This document shows positions 1-9,942 of a DNA stretch of 64,000 nt, piece by piece (within the stretch, counting starts at the first letter, position 1; the number at the start of each line of letters is the position of its first letter). The DNA is taken from assembly GCA_027624625.1 (NCBI GenBank), contig JAQBWH010000004.1, positions 22,540 through 86,539 on the forward strand, written 5' to 3'. The notes beneath the pieces were generated by a model, which made no database searches, was not told where the DNA came from, and was given only the letters and a program-made list of their open reading frames with translations. The translations under genes were made by a program, and so were the position numbers. This stretch comes from Verrucomicrobiota bacterium. Lineage in GTDB: Bacteria; Verrucomicrobiota; Verrucomicrobiia; Chthoniobacterales; JACTMZ01.

Positions 1-356
1 TCGCGGGGGCGGCCGCGGTGGATATTGCCATCGCGCCCGCGCATGGGCCCTTTGGCCGATCCGAGATAAGTGCGGAAGGTGTCGAGCACGGTGTCCCCGA
101 AGGCGAGGCGTCCGGCCTGGTCGCGGATGAGCGGACCAAAGATGTCGCCTTTTTGGAGGAAGATGGATGATGCGGTGCTCAGGGCTTCCTGACCTTTGCC
201 GAGAAAGACGCCACCTTTGATCATGCCGGCACGATAAAGGCTGGCGAGCTTGTCCTCGGTCGCGCGGGCCAGAAGCATGACGCGGTAGGCGCGCACCAAG
301 AGCGCCGGATCGAGGTCATTGCACGCTACCGACTTTGCCTTGACTGCGGTGACCAT
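1..356 (-). CDS. pdhA: Pyruvate dehydrogenase E1 component, alpha subunit (partial, N-terminal part)
   Basis: N-terminal 118 residues of the alpha subunit of a thiamine-diphosphate-dependent 2-oxoacid dehydrogenase E1, running off the left edge. E1 decarboxylates pyruvate and passes the acyl group to the lipoyl E2 in the cytoplasm. Family landmarks are YRVMLLAR at residues 24-31, GKGQEALS at 53-60 and GPMRGRDGNIHRG at 103-115. The first in-frame ATG (356) was taken as the start; no clear Shine-Dalgarno precedes it. It diverges from the peptide transporter genes. The MRGRDGN motif favours PdhA or AcoA over the branched-chain enzyme, but the fragment cannot settle the substrate. Confidence 0.85.
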   Translation of the reverse strand, partial: MVTAVKAKSVACNDLDPALLVRAYRVMLLARATEDKLASLYRAGMIKGGVFLGKGQEALSTASSIFLQKGDIFGPLIRDQAGRLAFGDTVLDTFRTYLGSAKGPMRGRDGNIHRGRPR

Positions 357-466
357 CTGGACCGGGAGGTTATCGTGCCGGGTGCCCGTGCTGCAAAGGG
401 AAAACCATGGGGCCTGCTCCTTCCTTTTGGCTCGCGGTGAGGTTTTTAACGGAGAAAATCTGCACG

Positions 467-2539
467 ATGCCACGGCTGCGAACCCTGATGCTCGGAATTC
501 CGCTCTTGCTCGCGGCGGTCACCGCGTTGGCGCTCTGGACGGTTTCGCGGGTCACGGTGGACAAAAAAAACGAGATGTATATCGGCAGTATCGGGGAACC
601 GAGCACGCTCAATCCCGTCCAAGCGGCCGATTCGGCATCCGGCTCGGTCACCGGGGTGATCTTCAACGGTCTGCTCAAATACAATGCCGGTCTGGAAATT
701 GTCGGCGACCTCGCCGCCGAGTGGAAATTAAGTCAACGCAGCACCTTTTTTTTCGACTCTGCTGAAGCAGCCATCCTCGCGGCAGCCAATCTGGAAGCGG
801 GGGGCGTGGACCGGGAAGCGCTGCATCTCAGGCGTTACGCGGTGGAGGGAGACCGGCTGGAGCTGGAACTGTCGCTGCCGGGAGTGGGCGATTCGGAAAA
901 GTTGGCCGCCAAATTCGGGGTCGCACCGCTGCCGGTGCAGACCCTTTCGGTCATGGCGCCGAAACCGCTGGAAGATGCGCTCACCCGCTTCGCCGCGGAG
1001 GAAAGTTCCGCGCGCGTCGTGCGGGTCTGGAGCCATGGCAACCTGGGCGAACTTGTTTTTCTCGGTGCCGAGGAGGCGACCCGCGAGCGTTTGCGGGTCT
1101 GGCTGGCCGAGCGATTCGGGGAAGAGGGATTGCGCATCGAAGCGGTGCAAGCGCCGCGATTTTTGGCCGAACCGGTGGTAGTCTTCCGCTTGCATGACGA
1201 CGTTCGCTGGCACGACGGCGCGCCGTTCACCTCGCGGGACGTGAAGTTTACTTACGAGGCGATGATGGACGACCGTGTGGCCTCGCCCCGCAAGCCGGAT
1301 TACGAATTGGTGCTGTCCGTCGAAACGCCCGATGCGCGCACGGTGCGGGTCGTTTACCGCCGACCTTTTTCGCCCGCCCTGGAGAGTTGGATGACGAGCG
1401 TGTTACCGGCTCATTTGCTGGCCGGCGTCCCCCCTGACCGGTGGCCACTGACCTTCAACCGTGCACCGGTCGGAACGGGTCCGTTCAAGTTTGCCGAGTG
1501 GAAAACGAACCAGTTTGTGCGCGTGGCGCGGAACGAGGACTACTTCAAGGGTCTCCCCCATCTGGACGGCATTGTTTTCCGCACCTTGCCCGACCCGCTG
1601 ACCCTGCGCCTCGCTTTCGAGACGCGACAGGTTGACTTCTGGTCGGCGGATCCCTGGGCGGTGGGGAGCTTCCGCGAGGACGAGCGCTTCACCCTCTTCA
1701 CCTCGCCGAGCAATTCTTACAACTACGTCGGGTGGAATCTGCGGCGCCCCATGTTTCAGGATCTGCGCGTGCGCCAGGCCCTGGCCCACGCGGTCAATAT
1801 CGACCAGATGATCCGTTATATCCTTTACGGATACGGCACGCAGAGTACGGGGATCTTCACCCCCGAAATGTGGTTTTTCAACCCGCGGGTCCAGCCGCTC
1901 GCTTACGATCCGGAGGCGGCGAGGCAGTTGCTCGACAAAGCGGGCTGGGTTGCGGGCGAAGACGGGATCCGTGTCAAAGACGGGCAGCGCTTCGCTTTTA
2001 CCCTCATCACGAACAACGGGAATGTTATCCGCAGCGACATCGCGACACTCGTGCAGGAAAACCTCCGGGCGATCGGGATCGAGGTCACGGTCGAGATGTA
2101 TGAGTGGGCGGTCTTTCTCAAGCGCTTCGTTAACCAGGGGGAATTCGACGCCGTGGTGCTCGGTTGGGCGCTGGGGCAGGGTTTTGATCAATTCCAGATC
2201 TGGCACTCGTCCCAGACCGAGCCGGAGCGGCTCAACATGGTCGGCTACCGGAACAAGGAAGCCGACCGCCTGCTTGAGTCGGTGCGCGAGGAATTCGACC
2301 GCGGCGAGATCATCCGCCAGTGCGGTGAATTGCAGCAGTTGATTTACGACGACCAGCCGTATTTGTTCCTTTTTGTGCCTGAAGGAACGTCTGTCATGTG
2401 GAAGGACGCTTTCCGCGTGAGGCGGCCGGGACCGGATGGCACCTGGATCGACGAACCGGTGACGATGACCAAAGCGGGGTGGAGTCACTACCTTGAATGG
2501 TTTTACCGTCCGGAATACGCCAAGGAGGCCAGTGAATAA
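467..2539 (+). CDS. Peptide ABC transporter substrate-binding protein (SBP family 5) with a large insertion
   Basis: Extracytoplasmic binding protein of a Dpp/Opp-type importer, 690 residues from this start. One hydrophobic N-terminal segment (about residues 7-27) is a signal or anchor. The family-5 fold is recognisable from IGEPSTLNPV (42-51), RLHDDVRWHDGAPF (241-254) and later the RVRQALAHAVNIDQ stretch. Ordinary members have about ten residues between the LAxxW motif and the FxLxxxVxWHDG motif; here there are about 150, so a domain of roughly 140 residues is inserted at 93-234. An upstream in-frame ATG at 407 would add 20 residues in front of the signal; the start at 467 was preferred because it leaves a normal signal and has GGAG twelve bases upstream. 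First gene of a coupled transporter operon. Confidence 0.88.
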   Translation: MPRLRTLMLGIPLLLAAVTALALWTVSRVTVDKKNEMYIGSIGEPSTLNPVQAADSASGSVTGVIFNGLLKYNAGLEIVGDLAAEWKLSQRSTFFFDSAEAAILAAANLEAGGVDREALHLRRYAVEGDRLELELSLPGVGDSEKLAAKFGVAPLPVQTLSVMAPKPLEDALTRFAAEESSARVVRVWSHGNLGELVFLGAEEATRERLRVWLAERFGEEGLRIEAVQAPRFLAEPVVVFRLHDDVRWHDGAPFTSRDVKFTYEAMMDDRVASPRKPDYELVLSVETPDARTVRVVYRRPFSPALESWMTSVLPAHLLAGVPPDRWPLTFNRAPVGTGPFKFAEWKTNQFVRVARNEDYFKGLPHLDGIVFRTLPDPLTLRLAFETRQVDFWSADPWAVGSFREDERFTLFTSPSNSYNYVGWNLRRPMFQDLRVRQALAHAVNIDQMIRYILYGYGTQSTGIFTPEMWFFNPRVQPLAYDPEAARQLLDKAGWVAGEDGIRVKDGQRFAFTLITNNGNVIRSDIATLVQENLRAIGIEVTVEMYEWAVFLKRFVNQGEFDAVVLGWALGQGFDQFQIWHSSQTEPERLNMVGYRNKEADRLLESVREEFDRGEIIRQCGELQQLIYDDQPYLFLFVPEGTSVMWKDAFRVRRPGPDGTWIDEPVTMTKAGWSHYLEWFYRPEYAKEASE

Positions 2540-2542
2540 GCC

Positions 2543-3505
2543 ATGACCGTTTTCATCATCCGCCGCCTCCTCGCGTCCATCGTGCTGTTGTTTTTTATCA
2601 GCCTGATTTCGTTTTTCATCATCACGCTGACGCCGGGGAGTCCCTATCCTTGGGGTGAGTTGAATCCCAAAGTTTCGGAAGACGTGAAGCGGATTTTCCG
2701 CGAGAAATTCCACCTCGATAAGCCCTTGCATAAACAATACGGGTTCATCATGCGCGACCTCTTGACCGGCGAGTTGCGCAGTATCAAGGACGAGCGGCCG
2801 GTCCTGGCCAAAATCGCCGAGCGCCTCCCCGCCACCCTCGCGCTCAATCTCGGGGCCTTGGCCCTGTCCTTGAGTTTCGGCCTTTTGCTCGGTGTTTACG
2901 GTGCGCGGTATGCGGGGCGATCTCCGGATGTGATCACGAGCATCCTGGCCTTTGTCTTCATCGCGTTGCCCGGTTTCTGGGTTTCCTATTTGCTGGCCAT
3001 TGGCCTGGTCAACTACGGCGCCGTGCCGATCCTCGGAACGCACACCATCGGCGTCACTTTCAGCAATGGTCTGGAGGTCTTTCTCGATCGCTGGTGGCAT
3101 GTCATGTTGCCGGCCTCCATTCTGGCCATCGGCGGCGTTGCCGTGCAGTCGCGCTTCATCCGGGCGAGCATGATTGAAACTTTGCGCGAGGATTACATCC
3201 GCACGGCACGGGCCAAGGGACTCGATGAGAATGCGGTTTTTTACCGGCATGCCCTGCGCAACTCGATACGCCCGCTGATCACCGGCATCGGTATGCTTCT
3301 GCCCGCCTTGATCGGCGGGGCGGTCATCATTGAAAATATTTTCGCCTACCCCGGGATGGGGCGCTTGGGCTACGAGGCGGTGCTGGAGCGTGATTATCCG
3401 ACGCTCGTGGCACTCAACTTTGTCACCGCGGCGCTCGTCCTGCTCGGCAATTTGCTGGCCGACGTGCTCTACGCGGTGGTCGATCCGAGGGTGCGATTGG
3501 AATGA
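2543..3505 (+). CDS. Peptide ABC transporter permease, DppB-like
   Basis: Inner-membrane permease of 320 residues that forms one half of the translocation channel of the peptide importer. The N-terminus (IIRRLLASIVLLFFISLISF) is the typical first helix of DppB/OppB proteins, followed by an extracytoplasmic loop containing the FREKFHLDKPL region, and five further membrane segments. The ATPase-contacting EAA loop is visible as RTARAKGLDENAVFYRHALR near residue 225. It starts 3 bases after the binding-protein stop and uses an AAGGAGG Shine-Dalgarno (2522-2528) lying inside the end of that gene. The next permease overlaps its stop by four bases, so the genes are translationally coupled. Confidence 0.93.
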   Translation: MTVFIIRRLLASIVLLFFISLISFFIITLTPGSPYPWGELNPKVSEDVKRIFREKFHLDKPLHKQYGFIMRDLLTGELRSIKDERPVLAKIAERLPATLALNLGALALSLSFGLLLGVYGARYAGRSPDVITSILAFVFIALPGFWVSYLLAIGLVNYGAVPILGTHTIGVTFSNGLEVFLDRWWHVMLPASILAIGGVAVQSRFIRASMIETLREDYIRTARAKGLDENAVFYRHALRNSIRPLITGIGMLLPALIGGAVIIENIFAYPGMGRLGYEAVLERDYPTLVALNFVTAALVLLGNLLADVLYAVVDPRVRLE

Positions 3506-4397
3506 TCACGACCACGCCGGAACCACTTGAAGCCGCCGCGGCCAGCCCGACCGCGCGCTCCCTGCGCCGTTTTCGTGCGAACAAAACCGGACTGTTGGCC
3601 CTCGGTATGGTCTGCGTGCTGGCCGTCATTGCCGTGACCTTCTTCGTGCTTGATACCCTTGGTATCCCTTGGCCGATGGACCCCGATACGACCAATCTCG
3701 AACGGAAACTTCTTCCGCCGAATCCGGTCAATTGGCTCGGCACAGACAACCTCGGGCGCGATGTCTTCAGCCGTCTGCTCAACGGCGCCTACATTTCATT
3801 GACGGTCGGATTTGTCGCGGTTTCCGTCTCGCTTTCCATCGGCGTGACGGTCGGTGCGGTCGCTGGCTATTTCGGCAAGTGGGTGGACAACCTGATCATG
3901 CGCATCGTCGATGCGGTCATGTGTTTCCCGACATTTTTCCTCATTCTCACTGCCGTGGCGCTGGTCGGTCCGAGCATTTTCAACATCATCATCGTCATTG
4001 GCCTGGTCAGCTGGACCGGCACCGCGCGTCTGGTCCGCGCGGAATTCCTCACCTTGCGCGAGTCAGCTTATGTGCAGGCCGCGCGGGCGCTCGGGCAGCG
4101 CGGCCCGAAAATCATTTTCCGTCACATGCTGCCCAATGCGGCGGCCCCGATTTTGGTCACCGCCGTGCTCGGGGTGCCGGAGGCGATTCTGGCCGAGGCC
4201 GGCTTGAGCTTTCTCGGTTTTGGGGTGCAGCCGCCCCAGGCCACGTGGGGCAACATTATCGCCGACGGCAAGACTTACATTCTCGATGCCTGGTGGCTGA
4301 TCTTGTTCCCCGGGCTTGCCATTCTCATCGCGGCACTGTCGTTTTACTTGACGGGGGACGCACTGCGGCAAGCGGTGGAAACCCGATCCGAAAGACA

Positions 4398-4401
<4 letters not shown>
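3502..4401 (+). CDS. Peptide ABC transporter permease, DppC-like
   Basis: Second permease of the importer, 299 residues. It has the DppC-type layout: a cytoplasmic N-terminus, one helix (about 31-51), a periplasmic loop with the diagnostic GTDNLGRDVFSRLL at 80-93, then five helices. The EAA loop is QAARALGQRGPKIIFRHMLP at 192-211. Its ATG overlaps the DppB-like stop (ATGA at 3502-3505) and its own stop overlaps the ATPase start at 4398, so stoichiometric expression of the three membrane-associated genes is expected. No unusual residues were noted. Confidence 0.93.
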
Positions 4402-5240
<839 letters not shown>

Positions 5241-5278
5241 GCCTTGCCTTGCGGCCTGACCCGATCTTGGATGCGCGG

Positions 5279-6013
5279 ATGGAACGATCTTTTGGGCGGG
5301 CGGCGGACGTGTTACGTCCGGTAACTTTCGAGCAGGGCATCGCGCCGCACGCGGCGGGGTCTGTGCTGGTTTCCTTCGGCCATACCAAAGTGGTCTGCGC
5401 GGCGACGATCGACGAGGCGGTACCGCGTTGGATGCAGGTGCAGAAGGTGCCGGGTGGATGGCTGACCGCGGAATACTCGATGTTACCCTACGCGACCTTG
5501 GATCGGAAGCAGCGGGACATTTCGCGCGGCAAGCTCGATGGTCGCACCACGGAAATCCAGCGGCTGATCGGACGGGCGCTGCGGGCCGTGGTGGATCTGG
5601 ACAAACTCGGTCCGCGGACCTTGTGGGTGGATTGCGATGTCTTGCAGGCCGATGGCGGGACGCGCACCGCGGCCATCACCGGAGCTTGCGTGGCGGTGGA
5701 ATTGGCCTGCCGCAAGCTGATGGCCGAGGGGAAAATCAAAGAGACGGCTCTCAAAGAGCGGATGGCGGCCGTGAGCGTCGGGGTGGTAGAAGGAGAAGTG
5801 CTTCTCGATTTGGACTACCTCGAGGATAAGGATGCGATGGTGGATTTGAACTTGGTCATGACTCAGGGCGGGGAGTTTGTCGAGGTGCAGGGATCGGGGG
5901 AGGAGGCGACTTTCGGGGAGGAGGCGCTTTTTGAAATGCTGCGGGTCGGTCGGGCGGGGATTGAAAGTTTGCTTGCCCTTCAAGAAAGGACCCTTACTCT
6001 GTCCGCCTCTTAA
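5279..6013 (+). CDS. rph: Ribonuclease PH
   Basis: Phosphate-dependent 3' to 5' exoribonuclease that trims the 3' tails of tRNA precursors, 244 residues from this ATG, which is the usual family length. Recognised from the [16 protein letters not shown]-terminus, [16 protein letters not shown], the phosphate-binding [14 protein letters not shown] region and [18 protein letters not shown] core (read here as [15 protein letters not shown]). The reading frame also opens at a TTG at 5237 that overlaps the transporter ATPase stop. That start would suggest coupling but adds 14 non-conserved residues and has its Shine-Dalgarno too close, so the internal ATG was preferred. gmd follows after 8 bases. 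Confidence 0.93.
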   Translation: MERSFGRAADVLRPVTFEQGIAPHAAGSVLVSFGHTKVVCAATIDEAVPRWMQVQKVPGGWLTAEYSMLPYATLDRKQRDISRGKLDGRTTEIQRLIGRALRAVVDLDKLGPRTLWVDCDVLQADGGTRTAAITGACVAVELACRKLMAEGKIKETALKERMAAVSVGVVEGEVLLDLDYLEDKDAMVDLNLVMTQGGEFVEVQGSGEEATFGEEALFEMLRVGRAGIESLLALQERTLTLSAS

Positions 6014-6021
6014 GCGCGGCC

Positions 6022-7029
6022 ATGAAGAAAGCACTCATCACAGGAATCACCGGTCAGGATGGCTCCTATTTGGCCGACTTGTTGGTGGCCAAGGGCTATG
6101 AAGTCCACGGGATCATCCGCCGGGCCAGCACCTTCAACACAGCCCGCATCGATCACCTTTACCAGGACACGCACGTCAATGGAGTGCGACTCTTCCTGCA
6201 TTACGGCGACCTCGCGGATTCGGTCAATCTGACCAAGCTTCTCTATAAACTGCAACCCGACGAAGTCTACAACCTCGGGGCACAGAGCCACGTGCGGGTC
6301 AGTTTTGATATTCCCGAATACACGGCCGATGTGACCGGGGTGGGGACGATCAGGATTTTGGAAGCGATCCGTGAGTCGGGTGTCAAGCCGCGCTTTTACC
6401 AAGCTTCGAGCAGCGAGATGTATGGCAAGGTGCAAGAAGTACCGCAAACCGAGACCACGCCGTTCTGGCCGCGCAGTCCTTACGGCTGTGCCAAGATGTT
6501 CGGGTATTGGGCGACGGTGAACTACCGGGAGAGCTACGGGCTCTTTGCCAGCAACGGCATCCTTTTCAACCACGAAAGTCCGCGCCGCGGCGAGACCTTC
6601 GTGACCCGCAAAATTTCCCGGGCGGTGGCGGCGATCAAGCTGGGGCGACAAAAGGAGCTTTATTTAGGAAACATGGAGGCCAAGCGGGACTGGGGTTATG
6701 CCCCGGAATACGTGGAGGGGATGTGGCGGATGCTGCAGGCCGACGAACCGGACGACTACGTGCTGGCGACCAACGAAACCCATACGGTTAAAGAATTTGT
6801 GCAGGAAGCCTTCGGGCACGTGGGCTTGGAGTGGGAGAAATACCTCAAGTATGACGCCCGCTACGAGCGCCCCGCGGAGGTCGACCTGCTCATCGGGGAT
6901 CCAGCCAAGGCCAAGCGGCAACTCGGCTGGGAACCCAAGGTCCGCTTCAAGGAACTGGTCCAGATCATGGTAGACGCCGATCTGGAAATGCTTGAAGCCA
7001 AGGGCCCCGTCCACCAAGATCAATACTAA
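6022..7029 (+). CDS. gmd: GDP-mannose 4,6-dehydratase
   Basis: Converts GDP-D-mannose to GDP-4-keto-6-deoxy-D-mannose, the first step towards GDP-L-fucose, GDP-rhamnose or GDP-perosamine for surface glycans. It is a 335-residue cytoplasmic extended short-chain dehydrogenase/reductase. The NADP-binding [10 protein letters not shown] lies at 7-16, the family hallmark [10 protein letters not shown] at 27-36, the catalytic S/E pair in SSSEMYG at 129-135 and the active-site tyrosine and lysine in YGCAK (Y154, K158). The substrate loop [17 protein letters not shown] is intact. No fucose synthase or other sugar gene follows, so the branch taken from the 4-keto product is not shown here. Confidence 0.95.
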   Translation: MKKALITGITGQDGSYLADLLVAKGYEVHGIIRRASTFNTARIDHLYQDTHVNGVRLFLHYGDLADSVNLTKLLYKLQPDEVYNLGAQSHVRVSFDIPEYTADVTGVGTIRILEAIRESGVKPRFYQASSSEMYGKVQEVPQTETTPFWPRSPYGCAKMFGYWATVNYRESYGLFASNGILFNHESPRRGETFVTRKISRAVAAIKLGRQKELYLGNMEAKRDWGYAPEYVEGMWRMLQADEPDDYVLATNETHTVKEFVQEAFGHVGLEWEKYLKYDARYERPAEVDLLIGDPAKAKRQLGWEPKVRFKELVQIMVDADLEMLEAKGPVHQDQY

Positions 7030-7052
7030 CCAAGAGAAGGAACCGAAATTTT

Positions 7053-7316
7053 ATGTCCAGAGTTTGTACCGTTACCGGAGCCAAGCCCAAGCGTGGATCA
7101 ACCATCCACCGCCGCGGTATGGCCAAAAAGAAGGGCGGCGTCGGCCGTCACGTCACGGCGAATACACCACGCTTTTTTACCCCGAATCTTCAGGAGAAAC
7201 GCATTTGGGTTCCCGAGCTTAAACGCTTCGTGAAGGTCAAACTGACCGCCCGTGCCCTGAAGACAATCAACAAGAACGGGGCTTACGCCACTCTCAAGAA
7301 GGCCGGGATCATCTGA
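7053..7316 (+). CDS. rpmB: 50S ribosomal protein L28
   Basis: Large-subunit ribosomal protein of 87 residues, close to the usual 75-90. The N-terminal SRVCTVTGAKPKRGSTI matches the L28 signature in which a Cys-x2-TG-x2-P motif precedes a basic patch. Instead of the common NxxSHAxxxTKRRFxPN segment this one has a slightly longer TIHRRGMAKKKGGVGRHVT loop before RFFTPNLQEKRIWV. A GAAGGAA Shine-Dalgarno precedes the ATG. It is 23 bases after gmd and probably shares that transcript. No L33 gene, its common partner, is adjacent. Confidence 0.93.
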   Translation: MSRVCTVTGAKPKRGSTIHRRGMAKKKGGVGRHVTANTPRFFTPNLQEKRIWVPELKRFVKVKLTARALKTINKNGAYATLKKAGII

Positions 7317-7358
7317 CCTTCTTGGTTTCCACCAAAAAAAGAAAGGAAAGACACCACC

Positions 7359-7562
7359 ATGGCATTCAGCACAGTCAGCAAAAAAAGCGGTAAAACCTAC
7401 TTCCTCCACGCACGTCTCCAGAAGTTGCGCGGCGGACAAGAAGTGACCCTCTATTACTTCGGGGGCGAGCCGAAGGAAGGCGCGATCGACGCACTTCCCG
7501 CCGGCTACGAAGTCTCGGAAAACGAGCGCACTGGCCTGCCGCTCCTGAAGAAAATCCGCTAA
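7359..7562 (+). CDS. Conserved small protein of unknown function
   Basis: A 67-residue cytoplasmic protein. The second half (YYFGGEPKEGAIDALPAGYEV ending in ERTGLPLLKK) matches a small conserved protein that I recognise from planctomycetes, cyanobacteria and verrucomicrobia, in which YYF, a central ALPAGYxV and the C-terminal TGLPxLKK are invariant. Its role is not known to me. It has no membrane segment or cysteine. A good AAAGAAAGGAAAG purine run precedes the ATG. It follows rpmB by 42 bases and is the last gene before a terminator at 7583. Confidence 0.8.
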   Translation: MAFSTVSKKSGKTYFLHARLQKLRGGQEVTLYYFGGEPKEGAIDALPAGYEVSENERTGLPLLKKIR

Positions 7563-7582
7563 GTCAGAGATATTTCTCCATC

Positions 7583-7619
7583 AAGGCGGCCCGGCAGCAT
7601 ACGCAGGGTCGCCTTTTTC
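7583..7619 (+). terminator. Rho-independent terminator
   Basis: Ten-base stem AAGGCGGCCC (7583-7592) pairing with GGGTCGCCTT (7606-7615) with one G-T pair, a 13-base loop and a T-rich tail. It lies 20 bases after the small conserved gene and closes the transporter-rph-gmd-rpmB run. Confidence 0.8.
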
Positions 7620-7649
7620 TTTGCCGCCCTTTTTCGCGCCTCCTTTCCC

Positions 7650-8840
7650 TTGCTGAAGAATCCCTTGATCATTGGAGGCGGACTGGTCGGCTTGGCTACG
7701 GCTTGGCAATTGTTGCGGTCAGGGCGCGTCCGAGCCCTCACTTTACTCGAGAAGGAATCCTCGGTCGGGTCCCATCAAAGCACCCACAACAGCGGGGTAC
7801 TCCACGCCGGGCTTTATTACCGGCCGGGCTCGCTCAAGGCGCGTTTGGCCGTCGAGGGCATCCGGGCCATGACCGCCTACTGCCGCGAAAAAAACATTCC
7901 GCATGAAATCTGCGGCAAGGTGGTTGTGGCCGTCGACGCCGGCGAAGTCCCACGCTTGCACGAGCTCGAAGCCCGTGGACGGGCCAACGGCCTCACCGGG
8001 TTGCGCCGGCTCGATCGCGAAGGGTTGCGGGAAATGGAACCGCATGCGGTTGGTGTGGCTGCCTTGCACGTGCCGGAGGAGGGCATTGTTGACTACGCCG
8101 CCGTCTGCCAGTCCCTGCGTGAGGACCTTCTGGTTATGGGCGGCTGCGTGGTGACCGGCGCGGAAGTCACGGGCCTCACCGAGACGCCGGATGGTTGGAC
8201 GGCCGAAACGCGGGCCGGCGATTTTTCCGGCGACTTCCTGGTCAACTGCGCTGGCCTGCAGAGCGACCGCGTTTGTCGGTTGACCGGTCTCGACCCAGCT
8301 GACCAGATCGTTCCCTTCCGTGGAGAGTATTACCGGCTCCGCCCCGAGGCGCTGCGCCTCGTGCGCCATCTTATTTATCCGGTGCCCGATCCCAAGTTTC
8401 CCTTTCTCGGTGTACACTTCACGCGCCTGATCTCCGGCGGCATCGAAGCCGGCCCCAATGCCGTTTTCGCCTTGGCACGCGAGGCCTACCGCAAAACACA
8501 GTGGAACGCGCGCGATTTGGGCGAGGCCCTCGCTTTTCCCGGGCTGTGGAAATTTCTCGCCCGTCATCCGCGGATGGCGTGGGACGAAGGACGGCGGTCG
8601 CTGAGCAAAAGGCTGTTTTGTCAGTCGCTCCAGCGTCTGGTGCCCGACCTGAAGGAGGAGGACCTTCTGCCCGGCGGTGCCGGTGTGCGCGCCCAGGCGA
8701 TTTCTCCGGCCGGAGAATTGGTGCAGGACTTCCGCCTTGTTTCCGGACCGCGGGCCCTTCACGTGGTCAACGCCCCCAGTCCGGCCGCGACGGCCAGCCT
8801 TGCCATCGGCCTTGAGGTGATGGAACGCATTGCAGCGTGA
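7650..8840 (+). CDS. lhgO: L-2-hydroxyglutarate oxidase / FAD-dependent oxidoreductase LhgO
   Basis: FAD-dependent oxidase or dehydrogenase of the DAO family, 396 residues, expected to oxidise L-2-hydroxyglutarate to 2-oxoglutarate and feed electrons to quinone or oxygen. The dinucleotide-binding motif IIGGGLVGLATA is at 7-18. The family hallmark HQSTHNSGVLHAGLYY is at about 42-57 and GSLKARL follows directly. The C-terminal GAGVRAQA motif of LhgO proteins is present. No ATG lies upstream of the FAD motif, so a TTG at 7650 was taken as the start; this is uncertain by a few codons. The TTG lies just after the terminator, and no clear ribosome-binding site is seen. The secreted coiled-coil gene follows 31 bases later. 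Confidence 0.88.
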   Translation: MLKNPLIIGGGLVGLATAWQLLRSGRVRALTLLEKESSVGSHQSTHNSGVLHAGLYYRPGSLKARLAVEGIRAMTAYCREKNIPHEICGKVVVAVDAGEVPRLHELEARGRANGLTGLRRLDREGLREMEPHAVGVAALHVPEEGIVDYAAVCQSLREDLLVMGGCVVTGAEVTGLTETPDGWTAETRAGDFSGDFLVNCAGLQSDRVCRLTGLDPADQIVPFRGEYYRLRPEALRLVRHLIYPVPDPKFPFLGVHFTRLISGGIEAGPNAVFALAREAYRKTQWNARDLGEALAFPGLWKFLARHPRMAWDEGRRSLSKRLFCQSLQRLVPDLKEEDLLPGGAGVRAQAISPAGELVQDFRLVSGPRALHVVNAPSPAATASLAIGLEVMERIAA

Positions 8841-8871
8841 CGAGAGGCTTCCCCATCAATACACTTATCTG

Positions 8872-9942
8872 GTGAAAATTTTGTTGTTTTTGAGCCTGTT
8901 GGTTCTCCCGCTGGCCTCCGTGAGGGGCGAATCGATCGAGTTGCGCGACGGAACAAAAATCGATGGGAAAATTATTTTTGTCAGCAAGGAGAAGGTGCTC
9001 ATGGAAGTCCAGACCAGTCCGGCAATCCGCGAGGAAATGTCCTACCCGCGATCCGAAGTGGCCAAGATCCAGCGCGCCACTCAGGACGATGTCGCTTATG
9101 CCGAGGTGGCGGCTTTTTCGGTCCCGTCCACGGCCGACAACCCCGCGGTCTACGACGCGCCACTGGCAAGGGTGCGCTTCTTCATGAAAAATTACGCCTA
9201 TAGCAAGCACATGCCGGAAGCGCGCAAATTGGCCGCGACCTTTGAGACTGATCGTGCGCGCTTGGTCGCCGGTGAGGTCAAGCTCGACGGAGTCTGGTTT
9301 GCCGCGGATGCCTCCCCGGCCGAGCGGACCGAACTCGGCGGCCGGGTGCAGTTGGCCAAGATGAAGGATTCCTCGGATCCGGTGGCCGCCATGTCCGCCT
9401 TCGAGGTTCTCGAGAAAGACCACAACACTTCTTCGGCTTATCCGGAGTCGGTTAAAGTGGCGCGTGATTCTTTGGTCAAACTTCGCGCGGGCCTGGTCCG
9501 GGCGCGGGCGGATCTCGAACGTCGCATCCGTGAGCAAGAACAGGGGCTGAACTTGGCCAGTGAGGATCGTCGCCTGCAGATCGAGCAGGGCATCGCGCAG
9601 GAGAAGTCCGCCATCCAAGCGCAGATCGAGCGGGTCAAGCAAAGCGGGAGCAAGTGGGTGCCTGTCCTTTCGGACACCAAGGTTCTCGATGATTTATCCA
9701 GCCTGGTGAATAGCGAGGAAACAAGGCTGGCCAAGATCGACACCGCGACCCTTGCTGCCGGGGCGGCCGCAGCGAACGAAGCACAGCGACAACTGGCTGC
9801 GGGCAATCTATCCGCGGCCAAGGCCAATCTCGAGCAGGCGCAGAAACTCTGGTCCCAGCATGTTCTGCTTGCCTCCTTGCAAGAATCGCTCAAAAAAGCC
9901 GAAGCCGCCGCCCAAGGCGGGAACCAGCCACCCCGCCCATGA
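8872..9942 (+). CDS. Secreted coiled-coil protein of unknown function
   Basis: A 356-residue protein with a clear signal peptide (KILLFLSLLVLPLASVRGES; cleavage near residue 20). The first mature segment reads SIELRDGTKIDGKI, a small beta-rich module also seen at the N-terminus of the protein at 27834-28736. A helical middle follows, and the C-terminal third is a charged coiled coil rich in Glu, Gln, Ala and Arg. It ends in a proline-rich tail. I recognise no catalytic motif. A TTG further upstream (8830) extends the frame, but GTG at 8872 gives a proper signal. It overlaps hisB by four bases, so it is co-expressed with histidine genes although nothing suggests a role in that pathway. Confidence 0.72.
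   Translation: MKILLFLSLLVLPLASVRGESIELRDGTKIDGKIIFVSKEKVLMEVQTSPAIREEMSYPRSEVAKIQRATQDDVAYAEVAAFSVPSTADNPAVYDAPLARVRFFMKNYAYSKHMPEARKLAATFETDRARLVAGEVKLDGVWFAADASPAERTELGGRVQLAKMKDSSDPVAAMSAFEVLEKDHNTSSAYPESVKVARDSLVKLRAGLVRARADLERRIREQEQGLNLASEDRRLQIEQGIAQEKSAIQAQIERVKQSGSKWVPVLSDTKVLDDLSSLVNSEETRLAKIDTATLAAGAAAANEAQRQLAAGNLSAAKANLEQAQKLWSQHVLLASLQESLKKAEAAAQGGNQPPRP

Noticed and set aside
1403..3250. Long minus-strand open frame (615 codons) opposite the peptide transporter genes
   Set aside because: It is a GC-driven antisense shadow: its translation is highly charged and repetitive, matches no family, and covers two genes with clear motifs.
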